NCBI RefSeq assembly: GCF_003286085.1
Contig: NW_020825294.1
Location: forward strand, 2,852,001-2,916,000
Source of the DNA: Drosophila persimilis
Lineage: Eukaryota; Arthropoda; Insecta; Diptera; Drosophilidae
Direction: 5' to 3'
DNA: 64,000 bases
Both the position numbers and the translations under genes were made by a program. Position 1 is the stretch's first letter. Each line of letters starts with the position of its first letter. A model generated the notes under the pieces. The model was given only the letters and a program-made list of their open reading frames with translations, did not search any database and was not told the DNA's origin. Below, one piece after another: positions 25,147 through 37,121 of this stretch.

Positions 25147-26850
25147 TATATGTGGCGACTGGGATCCAATGTGGTTGCAGGGGGAATCAACAGATTCTCT
25201 GTTTGTTGTTGGCGGTTAGATTGGGATTTTCACGTAACTTTTGTGGCAGTATGGCTCTATTTTTTGGGGGCAGGCACCTTTGTGGGGGCTCTGGGGCTGG
25301 CTGGCTGGCTTAGTGGGGGAATTTCAGCAGCCCTGCCATTAACCAGTTTTAGCACTCACACATATACACGCATGGATCGGGCACCAAGTATTTTATTCTT
25401 TTTTTTTTATTTAAAAACAAATAAAAACCGAAAACAAAAATTAAACACTTTTTAGCTTATTTTCTTAATTTTTTTGAATTAAAATGTCTTTATATTTGTT
25501 GCTGTTAAGAAAAGGAAAACACAGAGGGGGGGGATAGTTATCGCTTTAGTGGAAAAACATGAAACAAATAAACAAACACAAAATCAAAACCACACAAAGA
25601 AACAGCTTGTATTGGACTCTCACTCGCACTTATGCTAAAGGGCCAATTATGACGCACTGCGCAGCTGCAGATCGCAGGGAGAGATAGAGAGATCCAAAAC
25701 CACCGAGAGAGCACACAGCGGAAACGTAACAACAGAGAGGGAGAGCAAAAACAAAGCGAGCATAAAAAGAGGGAGAGTAAACACAGCGAGAGCGTGATAT
25801 CAAGAGAGTAAAAGAGAGTACAGGCAGCTGGAGCGCAAACGCAAAAAGTGCATTAAGTGTAATTATTGTTGCTGGTATTTTTTTTAGGAAAAAAAAACAA
25901 AACAAACTGAGTTCAAAACCAAACACAAAGCCAAACAAAGTAAATGTACAACATTCGCTTTTATTCGCTTATTCTTTCGATTTATGGCACAAGTTTTTGT
26001 CATAAAATTACTAAAACATTTTCTGCTAATTAAACTTTGTTGTTCTCTCTTCCCCTCTCCACCACACACACACACACACAAACACTCTGCTTTGTTGTGG
26101 CTGTGTTCTTCCTCTTCTCTTTCACGCTACCAGTTCTTCTTCTTCTCCGACTCTTTCTCCTCTTCTTCTTCTTTACGCTGCCGCCTGTGCCTCCGCTGTT
26201 GTTGCTACTGCTGCTGCTGCTGCAGAGCGGGCATTAAATGCGTTGAAATGCAGCCATTTTGTCTTTGGCAATTGGCACTCACAAGGGGACTCATACGCCG
26301 CACTCCCGATTCCCTATGCCGTTTCCTGTTCTGCAGCGCACTTGTTAGTGGTAATCACTCGATTATATATACATCATATGTGTATCATATCTGGCTAATT
26401 ATTCAGCTCCAATATTTATTTATTTCATTAACATACGGGCACCCACTCGCACTCACACACGCGCGCGTGTTCCGACTCCCGCGGCTTTTCTTATTCCGAA
26501 AGAAAACGCGCGACGGCTCCCGTCCGAACGAACACGTCGATGGGTTGTTGGGTGTTTTGTTTTCAACTTATTTTTCTTCTTTGCACTCTGATTTCTTTTA
26601 TTTTGTTGTAAGCTTCACATTCTGACGACGACGCTTAAACGGCACCAGCGATGTCACAAGCGCGCGAAACGAACCTGCCTCGACGAGCAATCAAACTGTA
26701 AAACACGCTCTTCCACGCAGTTGCTTATTCTCTTTCGAGGCACAAGAAACAAGCCGAGAGCCACAGTGACAAGCAGAGAGAGCAATGGAGAGAACACGCG
26801 CTAACAGCTGTTAAAATAACAAGCCTGCCTCGACCAGCAGTCAAATCAGT
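25147..26850 (-). promoter_or_regulatory. putative promoter and 5-prime leader of the minus-strand gene
   Basis: This region is rich in features typical of Drosophila leader and promoter DNA. GAGAG motifs (candidate GAGA-factor sites) cluster at 25678-25830. There is an AC run (26065-26080), a GCT run (26208-26222) and a CpG-rich block (26458-26545). Sequence around 26640-26720 read on the minus strand has TCAGAATG- and ACAGTTTGATTG-like initiator contexts. A 26671-26700 segment (CCTGCCTCGACGAGCA) is repeated at 26824-26850 with minor changes. Plus-strand ORFs here are artefacts. The exact start site cannot be placed by eye. Confidence 0.4.
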
Positions 26851-27340
26851 GTGACCCTTAGTAATATACCAAAATACCGTCTTATTTTTAAAATATACCG
26901 TAAATATACTGACGAATTATTAAAGCTCCATCTTACATATTCCTCAATTTTGATATTCCATGGAATATTACTAGCTAGATAGAACTCTCAGCCATGCCCA
27001 CATAATTTTACCCGATTAATAGATGAATTTTCTAGTTGACTAGCTTGTTTCAAATACTGGCTTTTATTGGCTTTGTCTAAAAAAAGGTTTTAGCGAAAAG
27101 GTCAAACAAAACAACGTAACAGAGTAATAGTTCATATTGCTCAATTTTGATATTCCGTTGAATAATTCTGGCAAACTAGGATGTTTAGCTCTACCCACAT
27201 AGTTTTCTTCCATTGATGAATAAATTTTCTACAAGACTAACTACTTTTAAGTACTCCCATTTGTTGTATTTTGACTAAAACAAGATTTAAACAAAAAAGT
27301 GTATCAAAAAAACAGTGGCAACAGTGGTATATTAATTTCT
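26849..27340 (+). repeat. left inverted arm of the long-TIR element
   Basis: Two related sub-units follow one another. The first runs from CAATTTTGATATTCCATGG to TTTGTCTAAAAAAAGG; the second runs from CAATTTTGATATTCCGTTG to TTTTGACTAAAACAAG. The right arm has the same two sub-units inverted. Confidence 0.8.
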
Positions 27341-27900
27341 TACATGTTGCTGGTATTTGCAGACTGTTGCTTGTCAACCGATGTAGGGAAATTGGAATAC
27401 CCTAGTTTTCCAAACTGTTTTTCAAACGTAATTAATGAAGAAATTTCCTCAAATTGATATTTTTTAGACGTATTCATGCATATGATTAGTTTCCTGTATA
27501 TACATATATCCCGATTCCGATACTCATTCTTGGTCTCCATAAGAAGACAATTAACTGCAAAATTTAGTTATGATAGCTTTAAAACAGAGACTGACTAGTT
27601 TCTCCATATAGTGGAGCCAGATGACCAACATATCCTCAGTTTTACAATATCCATTTCCCAGGGTTTGCAATTGTGGGACATGCTGCTCGTTTTCTCGGCA
27701 TATGAGTCTGGCCCATACAAATATAATGTTGCCAACGGTACGTAAACATGTTTCTGCAGCAACATGTTTTGAAATGCATTTTTTGAAACGATAACGTTTT
27801 TTTTATAAGATATCGGTTTGACAAACATTTTTGACGATTTTCATTGGTCAAATGTCAAATTCATATTTAAAGTAAATTACAATAGCTATCGGCTATTACA

Positions 27901-28062
27901 ATGGCTGACCATAAATGGTACCATCCAAGACCAATTTTTGTCGAAACACATTTTGAATCTGCTCCCGGTGGATTCATCTTTTCAATGATTGGAAAATGCA
28001 GTTCCAATCAGGACCATATGTATGTCGATCAAAGTACAGTAATTAGAGTACATAATTATTAA
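27901..28062 (+). other. 53-codon ORF inside the long-TIR element
   Basis: An ATG-initiated frame (MADHKWYHPRPIFVETHF..., ending ...STVIRVHNY) is open for 53 codons in the centre of the element. It has no recognised domain. It may be a remnant of an internal transposon gene or chance. Confidence 0.25.
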
Positions 28063-29435
28063 ATTATGGAATGGGATTAATTGTTGCTACCGATTCATAC
28101 CGGTTGAAAAAGAGCGAAAAAGAGTGCCTTAATAGGTGAAAAGAGCAAAGAGAGCAAAAGAAACAAGCCGAGAGAGCATAAAAAAAAGAAATACTCGTTA
28201 ACAGCTGTTAAAATAACAGTGGCTGGAATCAATGACCGAGTGACAACATACCAAAGCGGAAAAATACTAGTGACCTCTGTTGCTGGTATGGCTTAAAATT
28301 AGCAAAGGTTTAAATAGTAAAATATCACTTGTATTTATGTACATATATATACATATAATATATTCACTTAAATATATTTGTGGTTAAACTCTAAGTATCA
28401 ATTATTTGAATGACTGATAAACCACCTGTTGAGGTTTTCGCTTAGTATTTTTCGATAATGCGTCAACAATTACATAAAAGACTAGCTGTACGAATCGAAG
28501 GTATTTCAGTTTTTCATTCGATAATTTTTAAGTCTTATTAATCTCCCATATGATCCAAAATTCATCAACTTGGCGAACTCCCCCTTGCAGTGGTGGTGTT
28601 TACCTTTTGTGAACCTTTTTTTTATACATTTTTAGTATTTTTGTACATTTGAAGACGCGTTAGGGAGTCTGCTAACACACCGGTGTAGAAATCGTGTAGA
28701 AGTCCCATGTAGAGCAATGTCGCAGGGCTCAAAAATTTCAATTTATCGACAATATAAATGAAAACACTGAAACCAAATAATTTGATATTTTTGGGGTGCC
28801 TTTAAATTTGTTTTATCGGGTTTATCCATTTTTGTCATTAAGTTTTTGTGTTGCTTTGAAATTGTGGAAGCCCTGGCCATGGTATTTATAGTATTTATCG
28901 ATAGAGCAACAGCTGAGATCGCCTTTGAATTCAATAACAAGTGCATTTTCAATGAATTAGGTATTTGAAACCAGGAAATTCAGCCTTAAATGCGCAATTA
29001 TTGACTGCCTTAACTAAGCCCTCGAGTTCGGAACTATTTGGAAAAGAGTAGGTTCCAGCATAACAACCTAAAACTGCACGCCGAACCTGCTTCGACTAAA
29101 AACACACAAGCCTCTGTTAGCATTGGTAAGGGCTTTCAACAAATTGCGCTGAGCAAAGCGAAAACTAAAACCAAACTAATTACAGGTTCAATAGGGGGGC
29201 CCCAAGGCGAAGCGCTAATGCGACATCAACATCAACGCGTGGCTGGAGCTAATAGTGATTGCCCTAAACCCTTTCCAGCGGGATGTATGGATTCCTCAAA
29301 AATGCACTGACTGGCTAGTCCGAGAAGATATTGAGTACGCCTTTTATTTTCAATCCTTGTATTTAAAAACATACGTAATGGTGGATATTTTCCGCAGAAT
29401 AGAACACAAAGCAAGAAGCGAAACGAAGGAAACAA

Positions 29436-29700
29436 ATGGCGCACTCACGGAAAACAAAACGAGAAAACGCTGAACGCGAGAAATCTTGTAGCACCGATGG
29501 AGCACCAAATGAAGAGGAAGTCAACTGTTCAAGATAAAATCGAGGATTGCTGGAAAGTCGTAATGGATTATCTCAACGTAGACCACCTTTGCCTCGCTTC
29601 CTCGAACGTGTATATCGGAGAGATGTTCAAGAGATACAATCGGTGCAAACATATTGAGGAATCTGCGAAAACATGAAATTTTCTACTTTCGACCGGGATA
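29436..29700 (+). pseudogene. possible F-box-like remnant inside the long-TIR element
   Basis: The ORF at 29497-29676 (59 codons) contains KIEDCWKVVMDYLNVDHLCL and then ASSNVYIGEMFKRYNRC. This has the spacing of the degenerate F-box that starts many fly F-box/LRR-type proteins: an L/I..DC...v..YL...dl..lA pattern and a basic R-rich end. An overlapping ATG frame at 29436 (MAHSRKTKRENAERE...) ends in an acidic stretch just before it, which would require a frameshift to join. The downstream frame breaks at once. If real, it is a dead host-gene fragment captured by, or inserted in, the transposon. Similarity was judged by eye only. Confidence 0.3.
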
Positions 29701-30439
29701 ACGACACTGATGTTTGAAATATTTAGTGTCCCTTCCTTATATTTGTATACCTTGCATTCGCGATTATCGACAGCGGGAACTTGTGGAACAAATTTTTTGT
29801 TTGTGTATCTTTATATACTGGCATATATATATCAAAGATATATTGGAACAAAGGGTATACAAACTTCCATACGCAGGTTTTTTGAATTTTCGCTCACAAA
29901 TCGTACTTACGTGTATCATTTATTCCAATAGATTGCATTTAAATCCTTTTTGCTCATTCATTTTCAAACAATTTCTATTTGGCGCTTAAGTTTGGTGGGA
30001 CTTTTTTGGGATTTCCTCTGATGGGATTTTTCCTCGCCAGAATTTCCCTTTTCCCTAGTCATACTCACTTACTTACGTCTTATGTCGCTGGCAACATTGA
30101 GCAACATTTTGCATACCCTAGGGAAATAGATATTTTAGAACTTTTACTACGTACGTAAAAGGATATTATATAATTGAAGAATTGTTTGTCATCTAATGCA
30201 CCAATAAAGGCCAAAACTAGGCAGTCTACGTTTTAAAGGTATTTCAACGTTATTTTGATCTTACAGAAACCAAGAATGGGTATTGGGATCGAGATATACA
30301 TACATACATTGTATTTACAAGACCCTAATCATATGCATGAATATGTCTAAAACATATCAATTTAAGATAATTTCTTTATGAATTACGTTTTAAAACAGTT
30401 TCTTCATATTATATTAACCAAACAGGGTGTACCTATACC

Positions 30440-30915
30440 TAAACTCCGGTTGACGTGATATTACCGCTATGTTACCGCTGTTTTTTGTTGACCTTTTTTG
30501 TTTAAACCTTGCTGTAGTCAAAATACAATAAATGGGAGTACTTAAAAGTAATTCATCCTTTAGAAAATTTCTTCATCAATGGAATAAAATTATGTGGGCA
30601 GTGCTAAAGATATCAGTTAGCGAGAATTATTCAACGGAATATCAAAATTGAACAATTATTCTGACGTTTTCTTCGTTTGACCTTTTCGACCGTTTTTTAG
30701 ACAAAATCCAATAAAAGCCAGTATTTGAAATAAGATAGTCAAGTAGAAAATTCATCTATTAATCGGATAAAATTATGTTGGCATAGCTAAGTGTTCTATA
30801 TAGCTAGTAATCTTCGACGGAATATCAAAATTGAGCAATATGTATAATAGAACTTGAGTTCGTCAGTATATTTACGGTATATTCTATATTTTGGTATATT
30901 TCCGAGGGTCACACG
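30440..30915 (-). repeat. right inverted arm of the long-TIR element
   Basis: Inverse counterpart of 26849-27340. It ends in GGTATATTTCCGAGGGTCAC ACGG at 30893-30916. Divergence between arms suggests an old insertion or old arm duplication. Confidence 0.8.
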
Positions 30916-33064
30916 GTGTATTTTAACGATAAGTCCGCGGACACACTGGTTTGTGCTGTGCTTTTCTGTCTCGTTCCGTCGTTCCGCGTCTGTCCGCGTC
31001 TCCAGTCGTTCCTGCGAGTGCGTGTGTGTGTGTGTGTGTGAATGTGCCTGTTCCCGTGCGTAGGTGTTGGTCGCGTGTCGTTGCCGTTGCCGTTGCCGCT
31101 GCCGCTGCTGCCGCCCGTTGCCTCTTTACATGTAAAGCAGATTGTGCAAAGGTAAAGCCAAAACCAAAAGCAAACAGCAAACGGTAGCAACAAAAGTGAA
31201 TACAAACATAAATAAAACAACAACAAATACAAGTTGTGAAATAGTTTTAGCCGCGGCGGCTGTCGCTGTCGGTGGCAAATGGCAGAGACGATAAAAAAAA
31301 TAATTCTTAACATAAAACAGGTTTACTGTGCTACCAGCAGAGTGCGAGTGGGAAAGAGAGAGGGAGATGGAGTGTGTTTGTGTGCAAATGTTTGGCTGCA
31401 AGGTCCCCACTGTGCTGCACAGTGGGCAAACCCTAATGTGCCCCACTGTAGGCTAGAACTTGTTTGGAGACCGAAATCAATGTGAAGAACCGTTTGCCCG
31501 CAAGAGCCGTTAGTTTTTCGTTGCCCCCGGCCCCCCCCTGCCAGCCCCTTGCCGATCAAATTCCAGGCAGCGCCATTCCCCCCTCAACCCCACCCCCACA
31601 CACACGAGTCTAAATCAGCTGGCTCTGCAGTCGGCGCAGCTCGGGGCAGAGGCAGAGGCAGCGACCGAGGCAGCCCCAGCTGCGGCATCGGGCACCTAGC
31701 AACAGTGCGACGACCAGGAGCGGACTCGAAGCCGTCTTCAGCCTTATGGGGCACGCGCATGGTGAAACGGGAAATCGGCAATAGTTCCAAATGGTAGCGG
31801 CACTTTTTTTTTTGTCTATGTTGGGCGCCCACCACACAGCTCCAGTCCAGCCCTGCCTATCGCTGCCGCTGCCCCCGTCAGCTGTGCGATCACTGCGCAG
31901 GCGCCACACACAAACACTGACGCACGCACCCGCATACAGCAGTAGCAGCAGCAGCAGCAGCAGCCACAGCCACAGCCACAGGCAGAGTCTCGTTACTGCC
32001 TGACTTTGGCCTGCAAAAATTGCATTGCTGGCATCCCGCTCGCACTCATTTACTTTGGCAGTAATGCTGCCGGAAAACGGTTCTCGGTTCTCGGCTGTCG
32101 GTTCTCGATGCTTCGGCGTTCTTAGGAGTCCCCGTAGTCCCGTAGTCGGCAGTCGGCTTTACATAAGTTGACATCCACAAAACGCACAAAACGCTCTGAC
32201 TGTGGGGGCTCTGGGGCTTCAGTGACCGGCTGCAGGTCCTTTGCTCAAGTTCTGGCCGCGCTTTCATTTCCACATTTCGAAATCAGCTGCTGCCCGTGTG
32301 TGACGTCTGGGGGGCCGCCTTTTTGCACCACTCGTACTCGTTCAGTTTTTTTCCCCACGGGATTTTCCTCCTATTTTCCTGTGTGTTTGCGATTAGTAGA
32401 CGTAGTTTTTTTGGGAAACCGGCTCTCTCAAAAGGCTTGCCTTAACCATCATCATTATCATCGTCAGCCGCGTCGACAGTTGCTGTTTTTTCAGCTGTTC
32501 GCTTCGACTCGAAAAAAGTTGTTCAACTTCTTTTTTTTTTACTAATTTAATTTGTCTTTTTTTTCTATTATTTATCCCAACTATTTGCCGTTTGCGTGGG
32601 TCACTTTCAAAAGCGTTTTTTTCGTTCCTTTTGTGGTTCCATCATAAGACCAAAAACTTGATTTATAATCGGTACGTGCGGCCAGCAGTAAATCAATAAA
32701 ACAATATAAACCCAACCAAATCAATTAATTTATATACAAACCGAATGCAGTCAAAGTGTTGATCGAATATCGAATAAGACAAAAGTATTAAATAAAATCA
32801 AGAGAGAACCAACCGGCCACCAACATGTAAGGCAAGGCAGGCAGCTCAGCAAAGTTAGCTTTTGCCCCCGCTCCCCTCCAAAGATGGCCGCCAGGATGTG
32901 CAGCAGTAGCAGCAGCAGCAGCAGCAGTGTTTCCATCGTCATCATCTAGCTGCAACAGCGTCCAGTGCAGCACCAGCAGCAGTTGCAGCATCCATGCAAC
33001 ATACCCACATATACACAGAAATACATATTTCGAACGCACACTCTCGCATAGTCCACTCTTAAAG
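30916..33064 (+). promoter_or_regulatory. putative promoter and 5-prime leader exon(s) of a plus-strand gene
   Basis: GC-rich, CpG-containing sequence starts immediately right of the transposon and differs sharply from the AT-rich surroundings. It carries a GT run (31021-31040), GTTGCC repeats (31080-31115), a GCA run (31940-31963) and a second GCA run (32902-32930). These are typical of long Drosophila 5-prime leaders. It ends in a strong donor, CTCTTAAAG|GTGAGTAGTAC, at 33064/33065; a second possible donor is GTGCAAAG|GTAAAG at 31151. No long coding frame with a recognisable domain is present, so this is best read as an untranslated first exon whose coding exons lie beyond a long intron, outside or unseen in the window. 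Confidence 0.45.
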
Positions 33065-36000
33065 GTGAGTAGTACTTAAAGTTTTAAGTTTTAAATACTC
33101 TGCAGTCGTAAAAATTGGGTGAACGAAGAGTCCCTCGGTTTAAAGGCCAAGCAGAAGCGGCAGAGATTTTTCAGGATTTTTTTATGGGATCTCCTAGTGA
33201 AAGTCAAGTAAAGGTGGCAATTTTTAACGATAAATAAATGTTTAAGAAGTCTTTCATTAAAAAAAAATCTATGGAAATTAATAGGTACAATACAGTGTAA
33301 AATTATGGTTTAATATCCAAAGATTTCTAAGGAAGATGGGGCTCTATAGTATATAATAATAATCCAAAATGAAAATCAAAATGAAATACATTTAAAGTTG
33401 CATTCAGGAGAAGTCTTATTCAAATAACCAAAAGGATTCCCTTAAAAATTGAAAAATTTTTAAACAATTTAGAGGATGATTAGAAAATATGAATACGGTT
33501 TGAATATGTCCAAATATTATGTGGTATAGACCTGCCGCATACCCTCACGAATATATGGAATGAATTTGGAAACCTTCGTCCATCAGAAGCCCCTGAGATG
33601 TGTCCAATCAAGAGAATCGCATGATGAATGACCTCAGCACACACTCCCCATCAATCTTCGCACACACACAATTGTCTGCCTCCCCCGAAGCAGCCCCCGT
33701 TTGATATTTGGCTTGGGATATTCTTTGATATTTGGCGACTCTCGTCTTGGGGCTTTTTTTGTTGTTTGTTTGTCCCTTTCGCTTGCGTGCTTAGAGCATC
33801 TCAAAGTCTAACATTTCTTTTTCGGTTTGGCAGCACACGAAATATCTTGGTGGCAAGCGCGAATTTTTACGACTCTTTTCGCTGGGAGTAAGACTCGAAA
33901 TTGGAATCGGATTCGGACTCGGACATGGAGCTGTAGCTGGGACTGGAGGCTGGGACCTGGTCAGAAGAGAGTTCAACCCAAGTGGAGGGCAGCAGCAGCA
34001 GCACCACCAGTGGGGCTGAGTTTTTATTTTATTTGGTCGCGAGCCCATTGAAAAAAAGCTCGTCAAACCAGTCGCCGCCGCCGTTGTTTTTGCTCTTGCT
34101 TTTCCTAGGCCTGGCCTGGGCAAACTGGCCCCCGTTGATGACTTTTTACATAGCCGTTGGCCCGAAGAGCGAGAGGGAGACGAGCGCTACGCTACGCTAC
34201 GCTGGATGGCTGGGCCAAAAGATACCAAGAGATACGAGATACTCGGCACAAGAGCGGACCCAGGCCCAGGCGGACACCCGACTCTCAGTCCGACTCTACT
34301 AACAGACAAAACACACGTATCTAAACTTGTTTGAAACGTGTTACATTTTAAGAACGTTCGCCGCAAGCGGCAAGTGGCAATAATCCTTTCAAACTTGACA
34401 GCGTTGCCATGATGTTCGGCAACATGGGGGCAAAGGGCCTCAGTCGCAGTCGCAGTCGCAGTCGCCGTCGCACTCCCCTAGTGGGAGTGGCACATTGACT
34501 GAGTTTTTTTTTTTAGTGCCACACATGGGCACATATGTATTTGTACATGCATGCATTCAAGTATCTATGTATCCGGGGGATCGCTATATGCTATATGCTG
34601 GCTGTCATTCGTTTTGGTTTTTCAGACATTTTGATTGCCGGTTTTGGGCTGCTTTTGTTGCCATCATTTTTTTTTTTTGTACCCCCCCTTCCCCCCTACC
34701 CTCTGTTGGGCCTTCGCCGTCGCCATTTTCCTCTACACACAAACAAATACAAGAGTCCTTTTACCCAAATCCCACACAAAATAAAACAAATCCTAAACGA
34801 AAGGCTGCTGCCATCGGGGGGCTGTCGAAGACTGGGATACCCTAGAAGATCGAGGTTTCACTCGAAAATGTTCGTAGCATCGGTGTAAAAATGTTCCATA
34901 AGTGAAAGGAGAGTATTGTCTTTGAAATTCATGAGAAAACAGCGTTTCTGGGAGGAGATATCTATGTTGCGTGAATATAACTACGGCCGGAGGTATCAAA
35001 GAATATCGGAAGTATCGGAAGAATATTCCACTGATCGAAAAAATCATCTGTTTGCTTTCAGAATTTGGGAGCAAAAACAAAACCCATTCTCAAGGATATT
35101 CAGGGATTCTCTTCGTCGGTTGTCGGAGAACTCGTCTCATATCAATGTAAGCTATAGGTGCTGCTAATAGAGCTGTCTTATTAGAGATATTTCATGGATA
35201 ATAAAAGGGCCAAAAGGGCCCTAAAGGACTCCTTTAGGAGTTCGGAAAAGTCTGGATTACGAAACGATCGGTAGAAGGGATATCCCTTCTAATATCTGAT
35301 CACAATCGCAATATTCTCCCGTGAAAGATAGGGTATAATAAAGATTGGAGTAAAAAAAAGTGAAATTGATATTTTCGCACAAATTGCCGTTAACAAGGAT
35401 GGTCGTAGGGTATGGGGGAATGGAAAAGGGGGCTGGGCAAGGGGGAGGGGCAACCTAGGCAACGTAAAACGAAATATTTCCCTGTCAAAATTTGGTTGAA
35501 AATGTTCTGCAGCGGCAGAGGGAGAAAAAATCAAAATAAATGAGAGAGAAATAAAATAAAAGCGTTTTCGCGGAGAGGTGCAAACGGAGAGGAAATTGTT
35601 TACCGTGGTTCCAGAATGATGTAATTTCGCGTGTTCGTGCAATTCAATTTCCTGCCGGCGGAAGCCCGCATGTCGCTCCGCGCTCTCCGACCCATCGGAG
35701 AAGTCAAACATTCGTTCACCCATCATAGAAGTACCCATCCCCCACATCTCCAGAGCTCCAGAGCTCCGGAGCTCCATCTCCAGCCCCAGGTATAACAAAG
35801 TACTGTCCAAAAATCGTTTGGAAATTCCAAATCACTTTTTTTTTTGTGTTTGTGCCTCTTCCGAACTTTAATTGTGCCCCCCAGACCCGAGCCCCAGGCA
35901 AAAGCTGAGCTGCGGGAAATGGAATATATATATTGTCGTATATTCAATTTGGTGAAAATCTGCCATCTAAACAGTTTATCCGTTTTAGACAGCCTCCTCG

Positions 36001-37121
36001 TTCATGGCATTGGTAGGAGTCAATGAAAATCTCTTCTTATGGCACTCTTTGTACAGAGGAAAGTGTAGAATAAATGTTCTTTAGGGTTCCTTAGCTTAGG
36101 TAATCCCTTCGTCATACTTTTAGGGGATTATATGCGGAGTATATTAAATATTAATGAGGGATTTTTGCAAGAACTGTGAGGAAAGAGGAAAGAAAAAATG
36201 ATAAAGGTTCGTTAAAGATAACGGTACATATTGTACCGTCATATAATTACAGTTGATCATAAAATAAAAAAAAACACAAATAAAAATTAATTTAAAAACA
36301 TACACCCAGGGAAAAGAGCACTTAAATTTAATTATTTAAAATTCAAAAACGTATACCAAAAATGTTTTCATGGTTAAATTAAATATATTTCCTCTCAATT
36401 TAATATAAAAAATGTATATTTTTAAAATTATTATTATTATTATTATTCTTAAATTCAAGTGAATTATATTTGGTATCACTTTTAAAAATCCAATATTTAG
36501 TTAAAAAATGGCTGTGTTTCTGAATGCATTTCTTCCGATACAGAGGGTATTTTTCTAAAACAGAATACTTAATGAATTTTATAAAGGCTTTTCTGCCTGC
36601 CCCCCCAAAAAAAAAAATCGAACCAAAGTGTATGCAAAACTTCGTTGAATAGAATTTGTGAAAAATATTTGCCATATTTCGCATAAATAAATTATATTCA
36701 AAAGACGACCGTCCGACCCCCGGTCAGGGCCTGCCGCCTGCTGGCAAGAGCCCGGGCTTTCGGGCGGGAGGGAGGGGTGGGGGCATTGCCTATATTAACA
36801 ATAATTCCTTTGTGCCCCGGGCATCTTGCCAAAAAGTTGTGTGGCTGCCTCCTGCCACACAGCAGGCGACGAACGTTTTGTGGCCAATTTCCCGTACCCA
36901 AAGGCCCGACCGGCCGGCCAGCCGGCCGACCCCTAACGATGCTTTTTGTGTGTTCTGTGACCCATTGTCCAAGTCGAAGTCAACTTAAATCGGACGGACA
37001 CAGGGCCTACTATGCGCTCGCTCTCTCTCTGCTCGTATGACGTTTTGTCTGGCAGTTTTTAAATTCAAAAGTTTTTCAAATTGAAATTGCCTCTCGAACC
37101 TCGAAACCCGAAACCTTTCGA
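33065..37121. other. non-coding stretch, probably first intron of the plus-strand transcript
   Basis: No supportable gene. It contains CTACG repeats (34186-34202), CGCAGT repeats (34440-34470), an AGAGCTCC palindromic cluster (35750-35777), a TTA run (36430-36447) and GC-rich CCGGCCGGCC sequence (36905-36930) upstream of the ABHD-like gene. The short block CATACACCCAGGGAAAAGAG at 36299-36318 matches the end of the element at 52950. Confidence 0.5.

Larger units (their letters stand above)
26849..30915. mobile_element. degenerate DNA transposon with inverted terminal arms of about 470 bp
   Basis: The left end begins GTGTGACCCTTAGTAATATA and the right end is its inverse, finishing GAGGGTCACAC. 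The two arms (26849-27340 and 30440-30915) align in inverted orientation over nearly 480 bp at roughly 80 percent identity by eye. Shared blocks include ATATACCGTAAATATACTGA, CAATTTTGATATTCC, CCGATTAATAGATGAATTTT and AAATACTGGCTTTTATTGG. Each arm also contains an internal tandem duplication of about 230 bp. The 3.1-kb centre holds only short broken ORFs. No catalytic transposase motif is recognisable, so the superfamily is unresolved; fold-back-like or decayed terminal-inverted-repeat elements both fit. No clear target-site duplication was seen. Confidence 0.8.

Noticed and set aside
25984..26625. 213-codon plus-strand ORF rich in Ser, Leu and Phe
   Set aside because: It is produced by CT-rich and GCT repeats in the putative minus-strand leader.
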